Part shown: positions 32,634 to 41,627 of the stretch, piece by piece
Layout: each line of letters starts with the position of its first letter
Numbering within the stretch: the stretch's first letter is position 1
Source of the DNA: Thiohalophilus sp046483665
GTDB lineage: Bacteria > Pseudomonadota > Gammaproteobacteria > UBA6429 > Thiohalophilaceae
Assembly: GCF_046483665.1 (NCBI RefSeq)
Contig: NZ_JAWOCR010000015.1
Coordinates: 1-49,068 of the forward strand
Length of the DNA: 49,068 nt
Direction: 5' to 3'
Made by a program: the position numbers and the translations under genes
The notes under the pieces: generated by a model
Databases searched by the model: none
The model's input: the letters and a program-made list of their open reading frames with translations, nothing else
Told to the model about the DNA's origin: nothing

Positions 32634-34460
32634 TCAATTGTGTTCCTGTTGCAACTGCAAAACCGGCGTTGCATGCCAGAAGGGGTTCTCGTGTATTTCC
32701 CCCCCGCCCTGCTCCAGTGCCAGCGTCAGTTGTTTGGCCAGTTGCGGATCGGGCCGTTGCCGGAGCAAGGTGCGCGTTGAGCGAATCAGGGCGGCCGAGG
32801 GCGAAGGCATGGGGCCGTCGGCCAGTACGGCCTGCCGGGCACCGTATTTGAGCAGCGGCTGTTGTTGTAACTGCCAGCCTGCCGGGCTGAAAAAGCGTTG
32901 CCAGGCCTGGCGGATCACCGCTTCGGCGATACTTAATGTGCGCGTATCGTTGAATGCCGTCGCGTAATCGAGCAGTCCCTGCGCCACATAGGCGTAATCC
33001 TCCAGCCCGACCTGTCCCAGCGATTGATCGCCGCCGCTGGCTCGCCCGAGTCGTTCGCCATCCCATAACTGATTGACCAGAAAATCGCGTAAAGCCTGCA
33101 TTGACGCCCGCAGGGCCGGTTCCTGTTGCGCACCGCTAACAAAGGCCGACAAAGCCAGGCCGTTCCAGGCGGCGATTTGCTTGGTATCCCGGGGCAGACT
33201 GCGCTGGCGACGCTGTCCGAGCAGTTTATTGCGGGCACTGTCGAGTAACTGCTCGACCCGGGCGCGAGGCTGATTCAGCGTCTGCGCTACCGAATCCAGA
33301 TCCTGACTGATATGCAGGTGATGACCGTGGTCCAGCTCCGGCGGGCCATTTATGCCCCAGTAGCGACTGGCTACCTCAAACTCGGCTTCGTTGAGTGATT
33401 GTTTCAGTTCATCTGTCTGCCATAAATAATAACCGCCCTCGACACCCTGACCGTCGAGTGCGGAAAAACTGGCGAGCAGGCCACCGTTGGCAAGCTGAAA
33501 CTCCCGCTGCATGAACGCCAGGGTTTGCAATCCCACTTGCCGATAGGCCGGGTGATTCAGTACCTGCGCTGCTTGCAGGTAGATCGAGGCCAGCAGCGCA
33601 TTGTCGTACAGCATTTTCTCAAAATGGGGGACCTGCCAGCCGGGGTCGATCACATAACGGAAAAAACCTCCTGACAGATGATCGCGTAATCCCTGCTCCG
33701 CCATCGCATCAAGGGTCAGATGCAGAAAGTCAGCCGGTATCGCCTCATTTCCCTCCTGATGCAGGCGCAACAATGTCGCCAGCTGCGGCACAGAGGGAAA
33801 CTTGTTCTGATCCCCGAAGCCGCCCTGCAACTCATCCGCCCGCTCCAGGCTCACGTTCACAAAGCGTTCGCGCAGTGCGTCCGGTTGCGGCGTGCCGTCG
33901 ACCGGGGTGCGGTGCTGTAATTCTTTGCTGGTCGATTCGGCCAGCTCCCGCAGACCCGGGGCATCGTTATGCCATTCGCTTCGAATCCGCTCGAGAATAC
34001 GCAGAAAATCCTCCGGCGGCTGATAGACCATCCCGACCAGTGGATAACCTTCCGGTGTGACAAAGACATTCAACGGCCAGCCGGCATGGCCCCGGGTACG
34101 CTCGACAAAGTCGATCAGCCGATCGTCCAGCGCCGGATTCAGTTCGCGGTCGACTTTTACCGGGATAAAGTGTTCATTAAGCAAGGCCGCAATCCGATCG
34201 TTTTGATAACTCTCGCGCTGCATCACGTGACACCAGTGACAGGAAAAATAGCCACTGGAAACATACAACAACTTGTTCTGTTGCCTCGCCTTCGCCACGG
34301 CGTCACGGTTCCACTGCTGCCAGTGCACCGGATCATCGCCGTGCATGGCCAGGTAGGCCGAACCATGATCCACCAGCTGATTGCGCAGCTCCTCAGCAGT
34401 AGCCCCTGCCGGCAACAGCAGTAAACTGAAGCAATAAAACCATTTGGAAATAAATGACAT
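32634..34460 (-). CDS. DUF255 thioredoxin-fold protein (YyaL/SPATA20-like), secreted
   Basis: This 608-residue protein has an N-terminal signal peptide (about 1-22, LLLLPAGATA), then the DUF255 thioredoxin-like domain: NQLVDHGSAYLAMHGDDPVHWQQW and SGYFSCHWCHVMQRES with C74 and C77. It continues with VDRELNPALDDRLID, GWPLNVFVTPEGYPL, and the catalytic-like GGFFRYVIDPGWQVPHFEKML, and then a six-hairpin/alpha-toroid glycosidase-like C-terminal domain (WNGLALSAFV, YLWQTDELK). Typical members are ~680 residues and cytosolic, so a signal peptide and slightly shorter toroid are notable. Function of the family is unclear. A redox or sugar-related role has been proposed. Confidence 0.9.
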   Translation of the reverse strand: MSFISKWFYCFSLLLLPAGATAEELRNQLVDHGSAYLAMHGDDPVHWQQWNRDAVAKARQQNKLLYVSSGYFSCHWCHVMQRESYQNDRIAALLNEHFIPVKVDRELNPALDDRLIDFVERTRGHAGWPLNVFVTPEGYPLVGMVYQPPEDFLRILERIRSEWHNDAPGLRELAESTSKELQHRTPVDGTPQPDALRERFVNVSLERADELQGGFGDQNKFPSVPQLATLLRLHQEGNEAIPADFLHLTLDAMAEQGLRDHLSGGFFRYVIDPGWQVPHFEKMLYDNALLASIYLQAAQVLNHPAYRQVGLQTLAFMQREFQLANGGLLASFSALDGQGVEGGYYLWQTDELKQSLNEAEFEVASRYWGINGPPELDHGHHLHISQDLDSVAQTLNQPRARVEQLLDSARNKLLGQRRQRSLPRDTKQIAAWNGLALSAFVSGAQQEPALRASMQALRDFLVNQLWDGERLGRASGGDQSLGQVGLEDYAYVAQGLLDYATAFNDTRTLSIAEAVIRQAWQRFFSPAGWQLQQQPLLKYGARQAVLADGPMPSPSAALIRSTRTLLRQRPDPQLAKQLTLALEQGGGEIHENPFWHATPVLQLQQEHN

Positions 34461-34570
34461 AACCGCGAATATCCACCAAAGCCCGTAACTGGGACAGTGC
34501 AGGTGAGAAAAAATTCAGTAGTGTAGTGCCTGAGATGCCCCTGTCCTCTTATTAACTGCTCTTGAATTTA

Positions 34571-34700
34571 ACGCAAAGAACGCAAAGACGCTGAGTTCGC
34601 CAAGTAATAATTATGTGTGTCGACAGAAATATTGCCAGGCCATACAATTTTATTAAATCACTCCTCCGCGTTGTTTGCATCTTTGCGTTCTTCGCGTTTG
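34571..34700. repeat. 'ACGCAAAG' extragenic repeat pair
   Basis: AACGCAAAGACGCTGAG at 34580-34595 and the inverted GCATCTTTGCGTTCTTCGCG at 34678-34697 face each other across about 80 bases, in the gap between the response-regulator and DUF255 genes. The same kind of sequence recurs at 38085-38183 and 41564-41599. No gene was seen in this gap. Confidence 0.6.
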
Positions 34701-34732
34701 TTCCAGAGTAATTGAGAAATACCCCGGCGTAG

Positions 34733-36088
34733 TTATTCGCTACCTGTTGCATCCTTGTAACTTTGCAGTTTGCGCCACAGGGTGGATTTGTTGATACCGA
34801 GGGTTTCAGCGGTTTTTTCGCGGCTGCCGTTGAAACGGTCCAGGGTTTTGTAAATGTAACGCCGCTCCAGCTCCGCCAGGGTGGGCAGGTCGCTGTCGAT
34901 GCCGCCGCCGCTGCGAATGCTGCTGATCTCTTCCAGATGCAGGGTAGGCGCATCGGCCAGGGCGATAGTACGCTCGATCAGGTTCTGCAGTTCACGTACG
35001 TTGCCGGGCCAGTCGTGCTCTATGAGCTTTTGCAGTGAGGGCTGATCGAAACCGGTTACATTGCGCTGATACAGTTTGGCATAGTGATCAATAAAGTATT
35101 GCACCAGCAGGGGGATGTCGTCGCGTCGCTCGCGTAGCGCCGGCATGCTGAATTTAACGACATTCAGGCGATGATAGAGATCATGGCGGAACCTGCCCTC
35201 GCTGACCAGCTCCTCGATTTTCTGGTTGGTGGCTACGATAAATCGCACGTCAATGGGTGTGGGCTGAATCCCGCCGACCCGGGTGATCTGCTGCTCCTGG
35301 ATGGCCCGCATCAATTTGATCTGCATGGCATCGGAGATGTTGCCGATCTCGTCGAGGAAAATGGTGCCCTCGGTGGCCATTTCCAGCAAACCACGCTTGC
35401 TCTGGTGTGCGCCGGTGAAGGCCCCTTTCTCATGCCCGAACAGTTCGTTTTCCAGCAGGGTATCGGTCAAAGCGCCGCAATCGATGACCACGAACGGTTT
35501 GTCGGCGTATTCGCTCTGATAATGAATGGCGCGGGCTGCCAGTTCCTTGCCGGTACCCGATTCGCCCTCGATGATCACGTTACAGCGGATATCGGCAATC
35601 TTGCTGATGATCTTGTAAATTTCCAGCATCGGCCCGGCATGGCCGACCATGCCAAAACGATTGCGTTCGTCACTGAGCTGCCGTTTGAGCAGCAGATTTT
35701 CCTGGCGCAGGGCATCGAGCTTGAGATTGCGTTCGATGAGCATCTGCAGCTCGTCCATGTCATACGGCTTTTTGATGAAATCGGTGGCGCCCAGACGCAT
35801 TGCTTCGATGGCACTGTCGACATTGGCATAGCCGGTAATAATAATGAACGGAATGCCGTGGTCTTCGTCTCGCACGGCCTGCAGCAGCTCGGTGCCGCTC
35901 ATATGGGGCATACGCAGATCACTGACAATCAGTTCGACCGGGTGATGTTTGAAATATTCTAGAGCCTCCAGCGGATCCTGGAAAACCTGGCAATCGAATG
36001 GCGCCTCTTCGCTGAAGCGGGTCATCAGCTCCCCGGTCTTGGGGTCATCATCCACAAACAGTATCAGTGGCGTGTTATCCATGAGCAT
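34733..36088 (-). CDS. Sigma-54-dependent response regulator (NtrC family)
   Basis: This 451-residue protein has three domains. Residues 7-120 are a receiver with acidic pocket D13-D15, phosphorylation site D57 (VSDLRMP) and K107 (FIKKPYD). Residues about 145-380 are a sigma-54 AAA+ domain with Walker A GESGTGKE (175-182), the sigma-54-contacting GAFTGA (222-227), and FLDEIGN (Walker B). Residues about 405-445 form a Fis-type helix-turn-helix (EKTAETLGINKSTLWRKL). It activates sigma-54 promoters when phosphorylated. Its start overlaps the end of the sensor kinase gene by 14 bases. Targets are unknown. Confidence 0.96.
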   Translation of the reverse strand: MLMDNTPLILFVDDDPKTGELMTRFSEEAPFDCQVFQDPLEALEYFKHHPVELIVSDLRMPHMSGTELLQAVRDEDHGIPFIIITGYANVDSAIEAMRLGATDFIKKPYDMDELQMLIERNLKLDALRQENLLLKRQLSDERNRFGMVGHAGPMLEIYKIISKIADIRCNVIIEGESGTGKELAARAIHYQSEYADKPFVVIDCGALTDTLLENELFGHEKGAFTGAHQSKRGLLEMATEGTIFLDEIGNISDAMQIKLMRAIQEQQITRVGGIQPTPIDVRFIVATNQKIEELVSEGRFRHDLYHRLNVVKFSMPALRERRDDIPLLVQYFIDHYAKLYQRNVTGFDQPSLQKLIEHDWPGNVRELQNLIERTIALADAPTLHLEEISSIRSGGGIDSDLPTLAELERRYIYKTLDRFNGSREKTAETLGINKSTLWRKLQSYKDATGSE

Positions 36089-38045
36089 TCGGTTTCTGGT
36101 TGACGGTTACGGCCCGCAGCGGCACGACCACCGTGGCAGTGACGCCGGTTTGCGGGTTGTTGTCTATATGCAGACTGCCATTATGATATTCGATAACCCC
36201 CAGACTGATCGACAGGCCCAGCCCGCTACCTTCTCCCTCGGGTTTGGTACTGAAGAAGGGATCGAAAATGTTATCCAGCTTTCCGGAGGCAATCCCCTCG
36301 CCCTCATCACAAATGGTCAGTTGCAATTGCTGTTTCTCGGCCTGGCAGTGGATTGTCACCTTTGCGTCCGCCGGGCTGGCCTGGATGGCGTTCAGTAACA
36401 GATTAATCAGAGCCTGCTGCAACTGGCTGCGATCCCCTTCGAGCTCACCGTCGTAGTCACACTCCAGCTGCAGCTCGACATGTTTGCTTTTGGCCGCCTG
36501 GCGTACCAGCGCCAGGGTATTTTCCAGCCAGGGCCGGACCTCGAAATGACTGTATTGCGGCGGTACCTGGCGGGCAAAGTTGAGAATCCCCCGCACAATA
36601 TCCGAGGCGCGCAGCGCCTCGTCACGCAATGCATTCAGATCATCCAGTAAACGTTGACGGGTTTGCGCATCTCCGTATTCCGTTTTTTCCAGTGTGCGTT
36701 GTAACAGCTTGGCATAGGAGAGCACATTATTGAGCGGATTGTTAATCTCATGTCCGATCCCGGCCGCCATCTGGCCAATACTGGCCAGTTTGTTGCTCTG
36801 CAACATCATATGCTCGGCGCGGTCCCGTTGCTCGCGGGCTGTATCGAGGGTATCGGCCAGATAATTGAAGGCTTGAGCCAGTGCACCGATTTCATCGATG
36901 GCCTGTTTCTCCTCTGCCCGCTGGGCATGATCCCCATTGGCATAAGCCTTGAGCCGCCCGGCCAGACGACAGATCGGTCGTGCCACCTTGCGGACACCAA
37001 TGTCGGTCAGTAACAGCGTGATCACCAGCGCGGCCACCCCCAGCAGGGCGATGGCAATACGAATCACCGCATAGGGCGAGGTGATTACATCCGAATTGAT
37101 ATGCGAGGTCAGCACCCAGCTGATCAGGCGATCGCGATAGGGGTTGAGCTCGACATAATAATTATGAAAACCCCCTTCCTTACTCAGATACAGGCCACTG
37201 GTACTGTCCACTACCTCGCTCAGCACCTGATCGCTGTACTTGTCGGCGACATGGACGCTATCCGAACGGATCTGGGAAAACCGGATATCGCTGCCCTTGT
37301 CATACAGAATCCGTCCATGATGTTTCTGCCGTTCAGGGTTGTTTTCCACCACAAACAGGTCCCCCCGGTACAGACGCGAGGCGTTATCCAGTATCCGATC
37401 CAGATTGCGCCCGCCCAGGGTGACCGTCAGCGCGCCCACCCACTGTTCGCCAGTATAAAGCGGTACGACATAATCGAGCAGGGGGAAGGTCTGATCCAGC
37501 GTTTCATTGAACTGGTTGTGCGGCAGTTCCAGGGCATGGGCCTGGTTCGGGACCAGCTCGCGCAGACGTTGCACGAACGTATCGGAATTGATCTCCTGTT
37601 CCACGTAGGCTAACCCGGAGAGGCTTTCATAGGTTTGCATGCTACGCGTGTTGTGACTGACCTTGACCAGGGTGTTGCCGTTGACATCCAGCAATCGCAG
37701 ATAGAAGGTGCCGGGCAGGATGGTCTGAAAGCCTTCGAAATAGTGATTGAGCCGCGAACGCAACAGTCGGCTTTGCGGCGGGATACGCCCCGAGGCCTGT
37801 CCGGCCAGGACCGGCAGAAATTCCTGTACCGCCGGGGCGCGGGACATACCCAGTGCCAGTTCCTGATTGTCCTGCAGGTGACGCTCGAGTTCGCTGGCAA
37901 CACTTTCCAGGCTGGTCAGCACATCCCGCGAGACAACCTGCTGATAGGCATTCTGGCTGTAATACGTGGCGCCCAGCATCAACCCGGTCAGCGGCACGAC
38001 CGTGGCGAAGAACACCCAGATGAAGATGTTGGTTCTGATACGCAA
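36075..38045 (-). CDS. Membrane sensor histidine kinase with periplasmic Cache-type domain
   Basis: This 656-residue protein has one membrane helix near 8-30, a periplasmic sensing domain about 31-325 (Cache-like; VGALTVTLGGRNLDRIL and LYLSKEGGFHNYYVEL fragments), and a second membrane helix 327-348. HAMP follows about 350-405, then HisKA with phospho-acceptor His432 in AAGIGHEINNPLNN. HATPase: N-box LINLLLNAIQAS, G1 ICDEGEGIA, F-box FDPFFSTKPEGEGSGLGLS. The NtrB/ZraS-like H-box fits pairing with a sigma-54 regulator. It is the first gene of the two-component operon. The signal is unknown. Confidence 0.95.
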   Translation of the reverse strand: MRIRTNIFIWVFFATVVPLTGLMLGATYYSQNAYQQVVSRDVLTSLESVASELERHLQDNQELALGMSRAPAVQEFLPVLAGQASGRIPPQSRLLRSRLNHYFEGFQTILPGTFYLRLLDVNGNTLVKVSHNTRSMQTYESLSGLAYVEQEINSDTFVQRLRELVPNQAHALELPHNQFNETLDQTFPLLDYVVPLYTGEQWVGALTVTLGGRNLDRILDNASRLYRGDLFVVENNPERQKHHGRILYDKGSDIRFSQIRSDSVHVADKYSDQVLSEVVDSTSGLYLSKEGGFHNYYVELNPYRDRLISWVLTSHINSDVITSPYAVIRIAIALLGVAALVITLLLTDIGVRKVARPICRLAGRLKAYANGDHAQRAEEKQAIDEIGALAQAFNYLADTLDTAREQRDRAEHMMLQSNKLASIGQMAAGIGHEINNPLNNVLSYAKLLQRTLEKTEYGDAQTRQRLLDDLNALRDEALRASDIVRGILNFARQVPPQYSHFEVRPWLENTLALVRQAAKSKHVELQLECDYDGELEGDRSQLQQALINLLLNAIQASPADAKVTIHCQAEKQQLQLTICDEGEGIASGKLDNIFDPFFSTKPEGEGSGLGLSISLGVIEYHNGSLHIDNNPQTGVTATVVVPLRAVTVNQKPNAHG

Positions 38046-38084
38046 CGTTTCGCTTCCTGTTCGTCAGCCGGCTCGACAAAATCT

Positions 38085-38183
38085 CACCACCAAGACACGA
38101 AGACACCAGGAGGAATAAAGTGGTAAATCGGGACTTCCAGGAATCCAAATAACGAATTCTTTGTGTCTTTGTGTCCTGGTGGT
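38085..38183. repeat. Inverted 'CACCACCAAGACAC' extragenic repeats
   Basis: CACCACCAAGACACGAAGAC (38085-38104) and the inverted TTTGTGTCTTTGTGTCC to TGGTGGT (38160-38183) flank about 50 unremarkable bases, between the sensor kinase start and the adjacent membrane protein's end. Related to the elements at 34571 and 41564. Confidence 0.6.
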
Positions 38184-38217
38184 AATGCTTTTATGAACTG
38201 TGCATTAACGCACCTAT

Positions 38218-38874
38218 TCAGCGCCAGCGTCGCACGGCTTCTTCGGCGGCTTCGTTATCGGGGCGGGCGATCAGGCCACTGGTGGTCAGACTCAGGGCGT
38301 ATTCGGCGCGATCGACCATGGGCAGATAGGTGGCGCTGCCGTACACCGCGTCGACCCAGGGCAACCAGCCCTGGTGCTCGCGCGCCAGTTGCCAGATATC
38401 CACCCCGCGAGACTCATGCAGACTGTAGACCGTGCGCGGCGACTGGCGTTCCTCCTGCAGATTCCGGTAACGGCCGGTGATGCGATCCAGCTGATAGGCC
38501 GTTTCCATCCCCAGCAAGGTGGCCAGACCGCTCCACTTGAGTACCCGGGCGTCCACCTGCCATTCGTCGCCGCGCAGCTCGAAACTCTGGGCCATCTGAT
38601 CCGGATGAATGACATAGACCTGAAACCGTTGTGGACCGCGTTCCTCGAAACGCAGCCAGGCCACCGGCTGCTCCCGGGTCAATTGCTGATAGCCGTACAG
38701 GTTGAGGGCCACAGACCAGCTCAGGATCGCACCGCCGATCAGGACCAGTCCGCCCAGGCTTTGCAGTGCCCCGCGCAGGGGCTTGCGCCTGAATATCCGG
38801 GCGATACCACTTAGCAGCAGCACGCCCCCCAGCAGGGAAATCAGCAAGATGATCAGCTTGGTCAGCATGGGCAT
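38218..38874 (-). CDS. Conserved small membrane protein of unknown function, 218 aa
   Basis: The frame is open to 39024, but residues before the MPMLTKLI start (ATG 38874; 38868 also possible) overlap the lptM promoter and look non-coding. The product has two membrane helices near the N-terminus (TKLIILLISLLGGVLLLSG and GGLVLIGGAILSWSVALNLYG), then a soluble ~145-residue domain starting VAWLRFEERGPQRFQVYVI and including WSGLATLLGMETAYQLDRITGRY. The conserved look of this domain suggests a real family, sometimes labelled in databases as transport-related without support. It is divergent from lptM. Confidence 0.65.
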   Translation of the reverse strand: MPMLTKLIILLISLLGGVLLLSGIARIFRRKPLRGALQSLGGLVLIGGAILSWSVALNLYGYQQLTREQPVAWLRFEERGPQRFQVYVIHPDQMAQSFELRGDEWQVDARVLKWSGLATLLGMETAYQLDRITGRYRNLQEERQSPRTVYSLHESRGVDIWQLAREHQGWLPWVDAVYGSATYLPMVDRAEYALSLTTSGLIARPDNEAAEEAVRRWR

Positions 38875-38899
38875 TACCGGTTTTGAATGGACGCGGACT

Positions 38900-38929
38900 C
38901 TGACATCCGCGTAACCTTCCGCGTATAAT
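38900..38929 (+). promoter_or_regulatory. Sigma-70 promoter of the lptM-lysA cluster
   Basis: CTGACA (38900-38905, 5 of 6 to TTGACA), an 18-base spacer, and a perfect TATAAT (38924-38929). Transcription would start near 38936, 12-24 bases before the lptM start codons. This is the best-looking promoter in the window. Confidence 0.7.
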
Positions 38930-38947
38930 GCCACAAACCTTCGAGTA

Positions 38948-39097
38948 ATGAGTCCGCCCATGCGCTTCTGCTGGCCACAAATCCTGTTTATCCTTCTGGT
39001 TATTTTCCTGGGCGTCGGGAGCATGCTATCTGGCTGCGGTAAAAAGGGCCCGCTGTACCTGCCCGATCAGAACGAACAAACCCGACAGGCATCCTGA
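38948..39097 (+). CDS. lptM: LPS translocon maturation chaperone LptM (YifL-type lipoprotein)
   Basis: This short gene encodes 49 residues from ATG 38948, or 45 from ATG 38960. A hydrophobic stretch (ILFILLVIFLGVGSML) leads into the lipobox LSGC and then GKKGPLYLPD, the conserved LptM signature (CGxKGPLYLP). The mature lipoprotein sits in the outer membrane and assists assembly of the LptDE lipopolysaccharide translocon. It is followed four bases later by lysA, the usual arrangement in gammaproteobacteria. Confidence 0.92.
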   Translation: MSPPMRFCWPQILFILLVIFLGVGSMLSGCGKKGPLYLPDQNEQTRQAS

Positions 39098-39101
39098 CTC
39101 C

Positions 39102-40349
39102 ATGGATCACTTCACTTATCACGACGGCGAACTGTACGCCGAACAGGTGCCGCTGGCGGCCATTGCCGAACAGTATGGCACGCCCTGTTATATCTATTCC
39201 CGTGCCACGCTGGAGCGCCACTGGCATGCCTTCGATCAGGCCCTGGGCGATCACCCGCACCTGATCTGTTATGCGGTCAAGGCTAATGCCAACCTGGCGG
39301 TGCTCAACCTGTTCGCCCGCCTCGGCTCCGGTTTCGATATCGTCTCCCGGGGTGAGCTGGAACGGGTGCTGGCTGCCGGCGGCGACCCGGCCAGAGTGGT
39401 CTTCTCGGGCGTGGGCAAGCGCGCCGATGAAATGCGCCGCGCGCTGGAAGTGGGTATTCACTGTTTTAACGTGGAGTCCGAATCGGAACTGCAGCGTCTC
39501 AACCGGATAGCCGGCGAGCTGAATGTCAGCGCCCCCGTCTCCTTGCGGGTTAACCCGGATGTGGACGCCAAAACCCACCCCTATATCTCCACCGGACTGA
39601 AGGAAAACAAATTCGGCATCGGCATCGAGCAGGCCCGGGCGGTCTATGCACGGGCGGCCGATCTGGCACATATCAACATCGTGGGAATCGACTGTCACAT
39701 CGGTTCGCAGTTGACCGAGACCGCGCCCTTTCTGGATGCGTTGCAGCGGGTGCTGGCGCTGGTAGATGAACTCGCGCAGGATGGAATCCCGATCGAGCAT
39801 CTGGACCTGGGCGGCGGCCTGGGGATCCGTTATCACGATGAGAACCCGCCCGCGCCCGGTGATTATGCCGCCGCCCTGCGCGAGCTGCTGGCCGATCGGC
39901 CACAGACTATCCTGCTCGAACCCGGTCGCGCGATTGCCGGCAATGCCGGCGTGCTGATGACCCGGATCGAATACCTCAAGCAGACGCCGGACAAGAACTT
40001 CGCCATTGTCGATGCGGCGATGAACGATCTCATGCGTCCGGCGCTGTATAACGCCTGGCAGGAAATTATCCCCGTCAAAACAGAAACCCATGGCGATCCC
40101 GTCTATTACGATGTGGTCGGCCCGGTCTGCGAGACTGGCGATTTTCTCGGCAAGGACCGCGCGCTGTCGGTGTCCGAAGGCGATCTGCTGGCAGTTCGCT
40201 CCTGTGGCGCCTATGGTTTTTCCATGAGTTCCAACTACAACACCCGTCCGCGCGCCGCCGAGATTATGGTCGATGGCGAACAGATCCACGTGGCACGCGA
40301 ACGGGAAACCCTGTCCGAACTGTTTGCCGGAGAATCGGTGCTACCCTGA
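39102..40349 (+). CDS. lysA: Diaminopimelate decarboxylase
   Basis: This 415-residue PLP enzyme performs the last step of lysine synthesis (meso-diaminopimelate to L-lysine + CO2). The PLP lysine is K60 in CYAVKAN. Other landmarks: GSGFDIVSRGEL, VFSGVGKRADEM, the HIGSQLT motif, LDLGGGLGI (PLP phosphate loop), LEPGRAIAGNAG, and the catalytic Cys region GPVCETGDFL, ending with the substrate-contacting CGAYGFSMSSNYNTRPR. It is the second gene of the cluster after lptM, and dapF of the same pathway follows 1.3 kb downstream. Confidence 0.97.
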   Translation: MDHFTYHDGELYAEQVPLAAIAEQYGTPCYIYSRATLERHWHAFDQALGDHPHLICYAVKANANLAVLNLFARLGSGFDIVSRGELERVLAAGGDPARVVFSGVGKRADEMRRALEVGIHCFNVESESELQRLNRIAGELNVSAPVSLRVNPDVDAKTHPYISTGLKENKFGIGIEQARAVYARAADLAHINIVGIDCHIGSQLTETAPFLDALQRVLALVDELAQDGIPIEHLDLGGGLGIRYHDENPPAPGDYAAALRELLADRPQTILLEPGRAIAGNAGVLMTRIEYLKQTPDKNFAIVDAAMNDLMRPALYNAWQEIIPVKTETHGDPVYYDVVGPVCETGDFLGKDRALSVSEGDLLAVRSCGAYGFSMSSNYNTRPRAAEIMVDGEQIHVARERETLSELFAGESVLP

Positions 40350-40352
40350 AAT

Positions 40353-41027
40353 ATGATGATGCAACGCATTCCCGAACCGGAACTGATGGACGAGGCGGAA
40401 CAGGCCCGCGCCTATGCCCGGGCCGACTTCGATGCGCCACACCGGTTTTTCATCGACTGTTTTCAGCAGCGTTTTACCAACAAGCATCTGCATGGCAACG
40501 TGTTGGACCTGGGGTGCGGACCGGCCGATATCAGCGTGCGCTTCGCCCGCGCCTACCCGCACTGCCATATCGACGGGATCGACGGCGCCGAAGCGATGCT
40601 GGCCGAAGGCCGCGAACGACTGGCCCGGGAACAACTCACTGAGCGCATCCACCTGTACCGGGTCAATCTGCCACGCGACACGATTCCCCTGCCCGCCTAC
40701 GATGTCATTATCAGTAACAGCCTGCTGCATCACCTGCACGATCCGCAGGTACTCTGGCAGGCCGTCAAACAGCACGGGCGCCCTGGCACGCCGGTGTTTA
40801 TCATGGACCTGCAACGCCCGGACACTCCCCAACAGGCTCGCGAGCTGATGCAACACTACGCCGCCGATGAACCGCCGATCCTGCAACGCGATTTTTATCA
40901 CTCGCTGTGCGCCGCCTTTACGCCGGACGAAGTGCGCCAGCAGTTACACCGGGTCGGACTGGATTATCTGGAGGTCAAAAGCGTCAGCGACCGGCATCTG
41001 GTCGTGCAGGGCCACCTGGGCGAGTAG
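40353..41027 (+). CDS. Class I SAM-dependent methyltransferase
   Basis: This 224-residue protein has the Rossmann methyltransferase core: motif I VLDLGCGPADISVRFA (about 50-65), an acidic strand end HIDGIDGAEAML, and motif IV YDVIISNSLLHHLHDP, followed by FIMDLQRPD. It resembles ubiquinone/menaquinone- or tellurite-type small methyltransferases, but the substrate cannot be assigned. It begins three bases after the lysA stop, so it is probably cotranscribed. Many relatives of this cluster lack it, so it may be an inserted extra gene. Confidence 0.85.
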   Translation: MMMQRIPEPELMDEAEQARAYARADFDAPHRFFIDCFQQRFTNKHLHGNVLDLGCGPADISVRFARAYPHCHIDGIDGAEAMLAEGRERLAREQLTERIHLYRVNLPRDTIPLPAYDVIISNSLLHHLHDPQVLWQAVKQHGRPGTPVFIMDLQRPDTPQQARELMQHYAADEPPILQRDFYHSLCAAFTPDEVRQQLHRVGLDYLEVKSVSDRHLVVQGHLGE

Positions 41028-41036
41028 CTTTTCGTT

Positions 41037-41453
41037 ATGACCTTTACGAACCCCCGCCCGGAAGACATCCGCAACCTGCTCGATACGATCCGTCATATCG
41101 CGGTGGTCGGTCTCTCCCCCAAACCGGCCCGTCCCAGCCACCAGGTAGCCAGTGCCCTGCAACAGTTCGGCTATCATATTATTCCGGTACGCCCGGCAGT
41201 GGACGAGGTGCTGGGTGAACCGGCTTACGCGAATCTCGCCGACGTGCCGGACCCTGTCGATCTGGTGAACGTGTTCCGCGCTCCGGATCAAATCGCACCG
41301 ATCATCGACGTCTGTATCGAACGCCATCTGCCGGCCATCTGGCTGCAGGATGGCGTGATTAACGAGGCCGAGGCCCGGCGCGCCAGCGATGCCGGTCTCA
41401 CCGTGATCATGGACCGCTGCATCTACCGTGATTACATGAACCTGATGCGCTAA
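41037..41453 (+). CDS. CoA-binding protein (YccU family)
   Basis: This 138-residue protein consists of a single CoA-binding Rossmann domain: RHIAVVGLSPKPARPSHQVA, YHIIPVRPAVDEVLG, the VDLVNVFRAPDQIAPII strand-helix, AIWLQDGVINEEAE-like WLQDGV, and terminal VIMDRCIYRDY with its conserved Cys. It corresponds to YccU of E. coli and to the CoA-binding part of succinyl-CoA synthetase. Function is not established. It is 9 bases from the methyltransferase gene in the same operon. Confidence 0.92.
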   Translation: MTFTNPRPEDIRNLLDTIRHIAVVGLSPKPARPSHQVASALQQFGYHIIPVRPAVDEVLGEPAYANLADVPDPVDLVNVFRAPDQIAPIIDVCIERHLPAIWLQDGVINEAEARRASDAGLTVIMDRCIYRDYMNLMR

Positions 41454-41563
41454 ACCCCGGCCAAACTCTGTCATTTTAGTTACAATAACGATTAAGTCTG
41501 GATAGACATTATAAAGCTGCAAGGCAAAAGACACGGTTCACACCAAAGGGCTACATTAATATT

Positions 41564-41599
41564 ACTTTGCGTCCTCTGCGTCTTTGCGCCTCTGCGTTG
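41564..41599. repeat. 'TTTGCGTCCTCTGCG' extragenic repeat
   Basis: ACTTTGCGTCCTCTGCGTCT and TTGCGCCTCTGCGTT form a run of near-repeats of TGCGYCT spaced 9-10 bases, in the 174-base gap before dapF. This gap may interrupt the operon. It is the same style of element as at 34571 and 38085. Confidence 0.55.
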
Positions 41600-41627
41600 A
41601 TATCTTTTAAACCCTGATGGAAGACTG

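Noticed and set aside
39000..40289. 429-codon frame antisense to lysA
   Set aside because: A long open shadow typical of GC-rich genes. lysA has all catalytic motifs.
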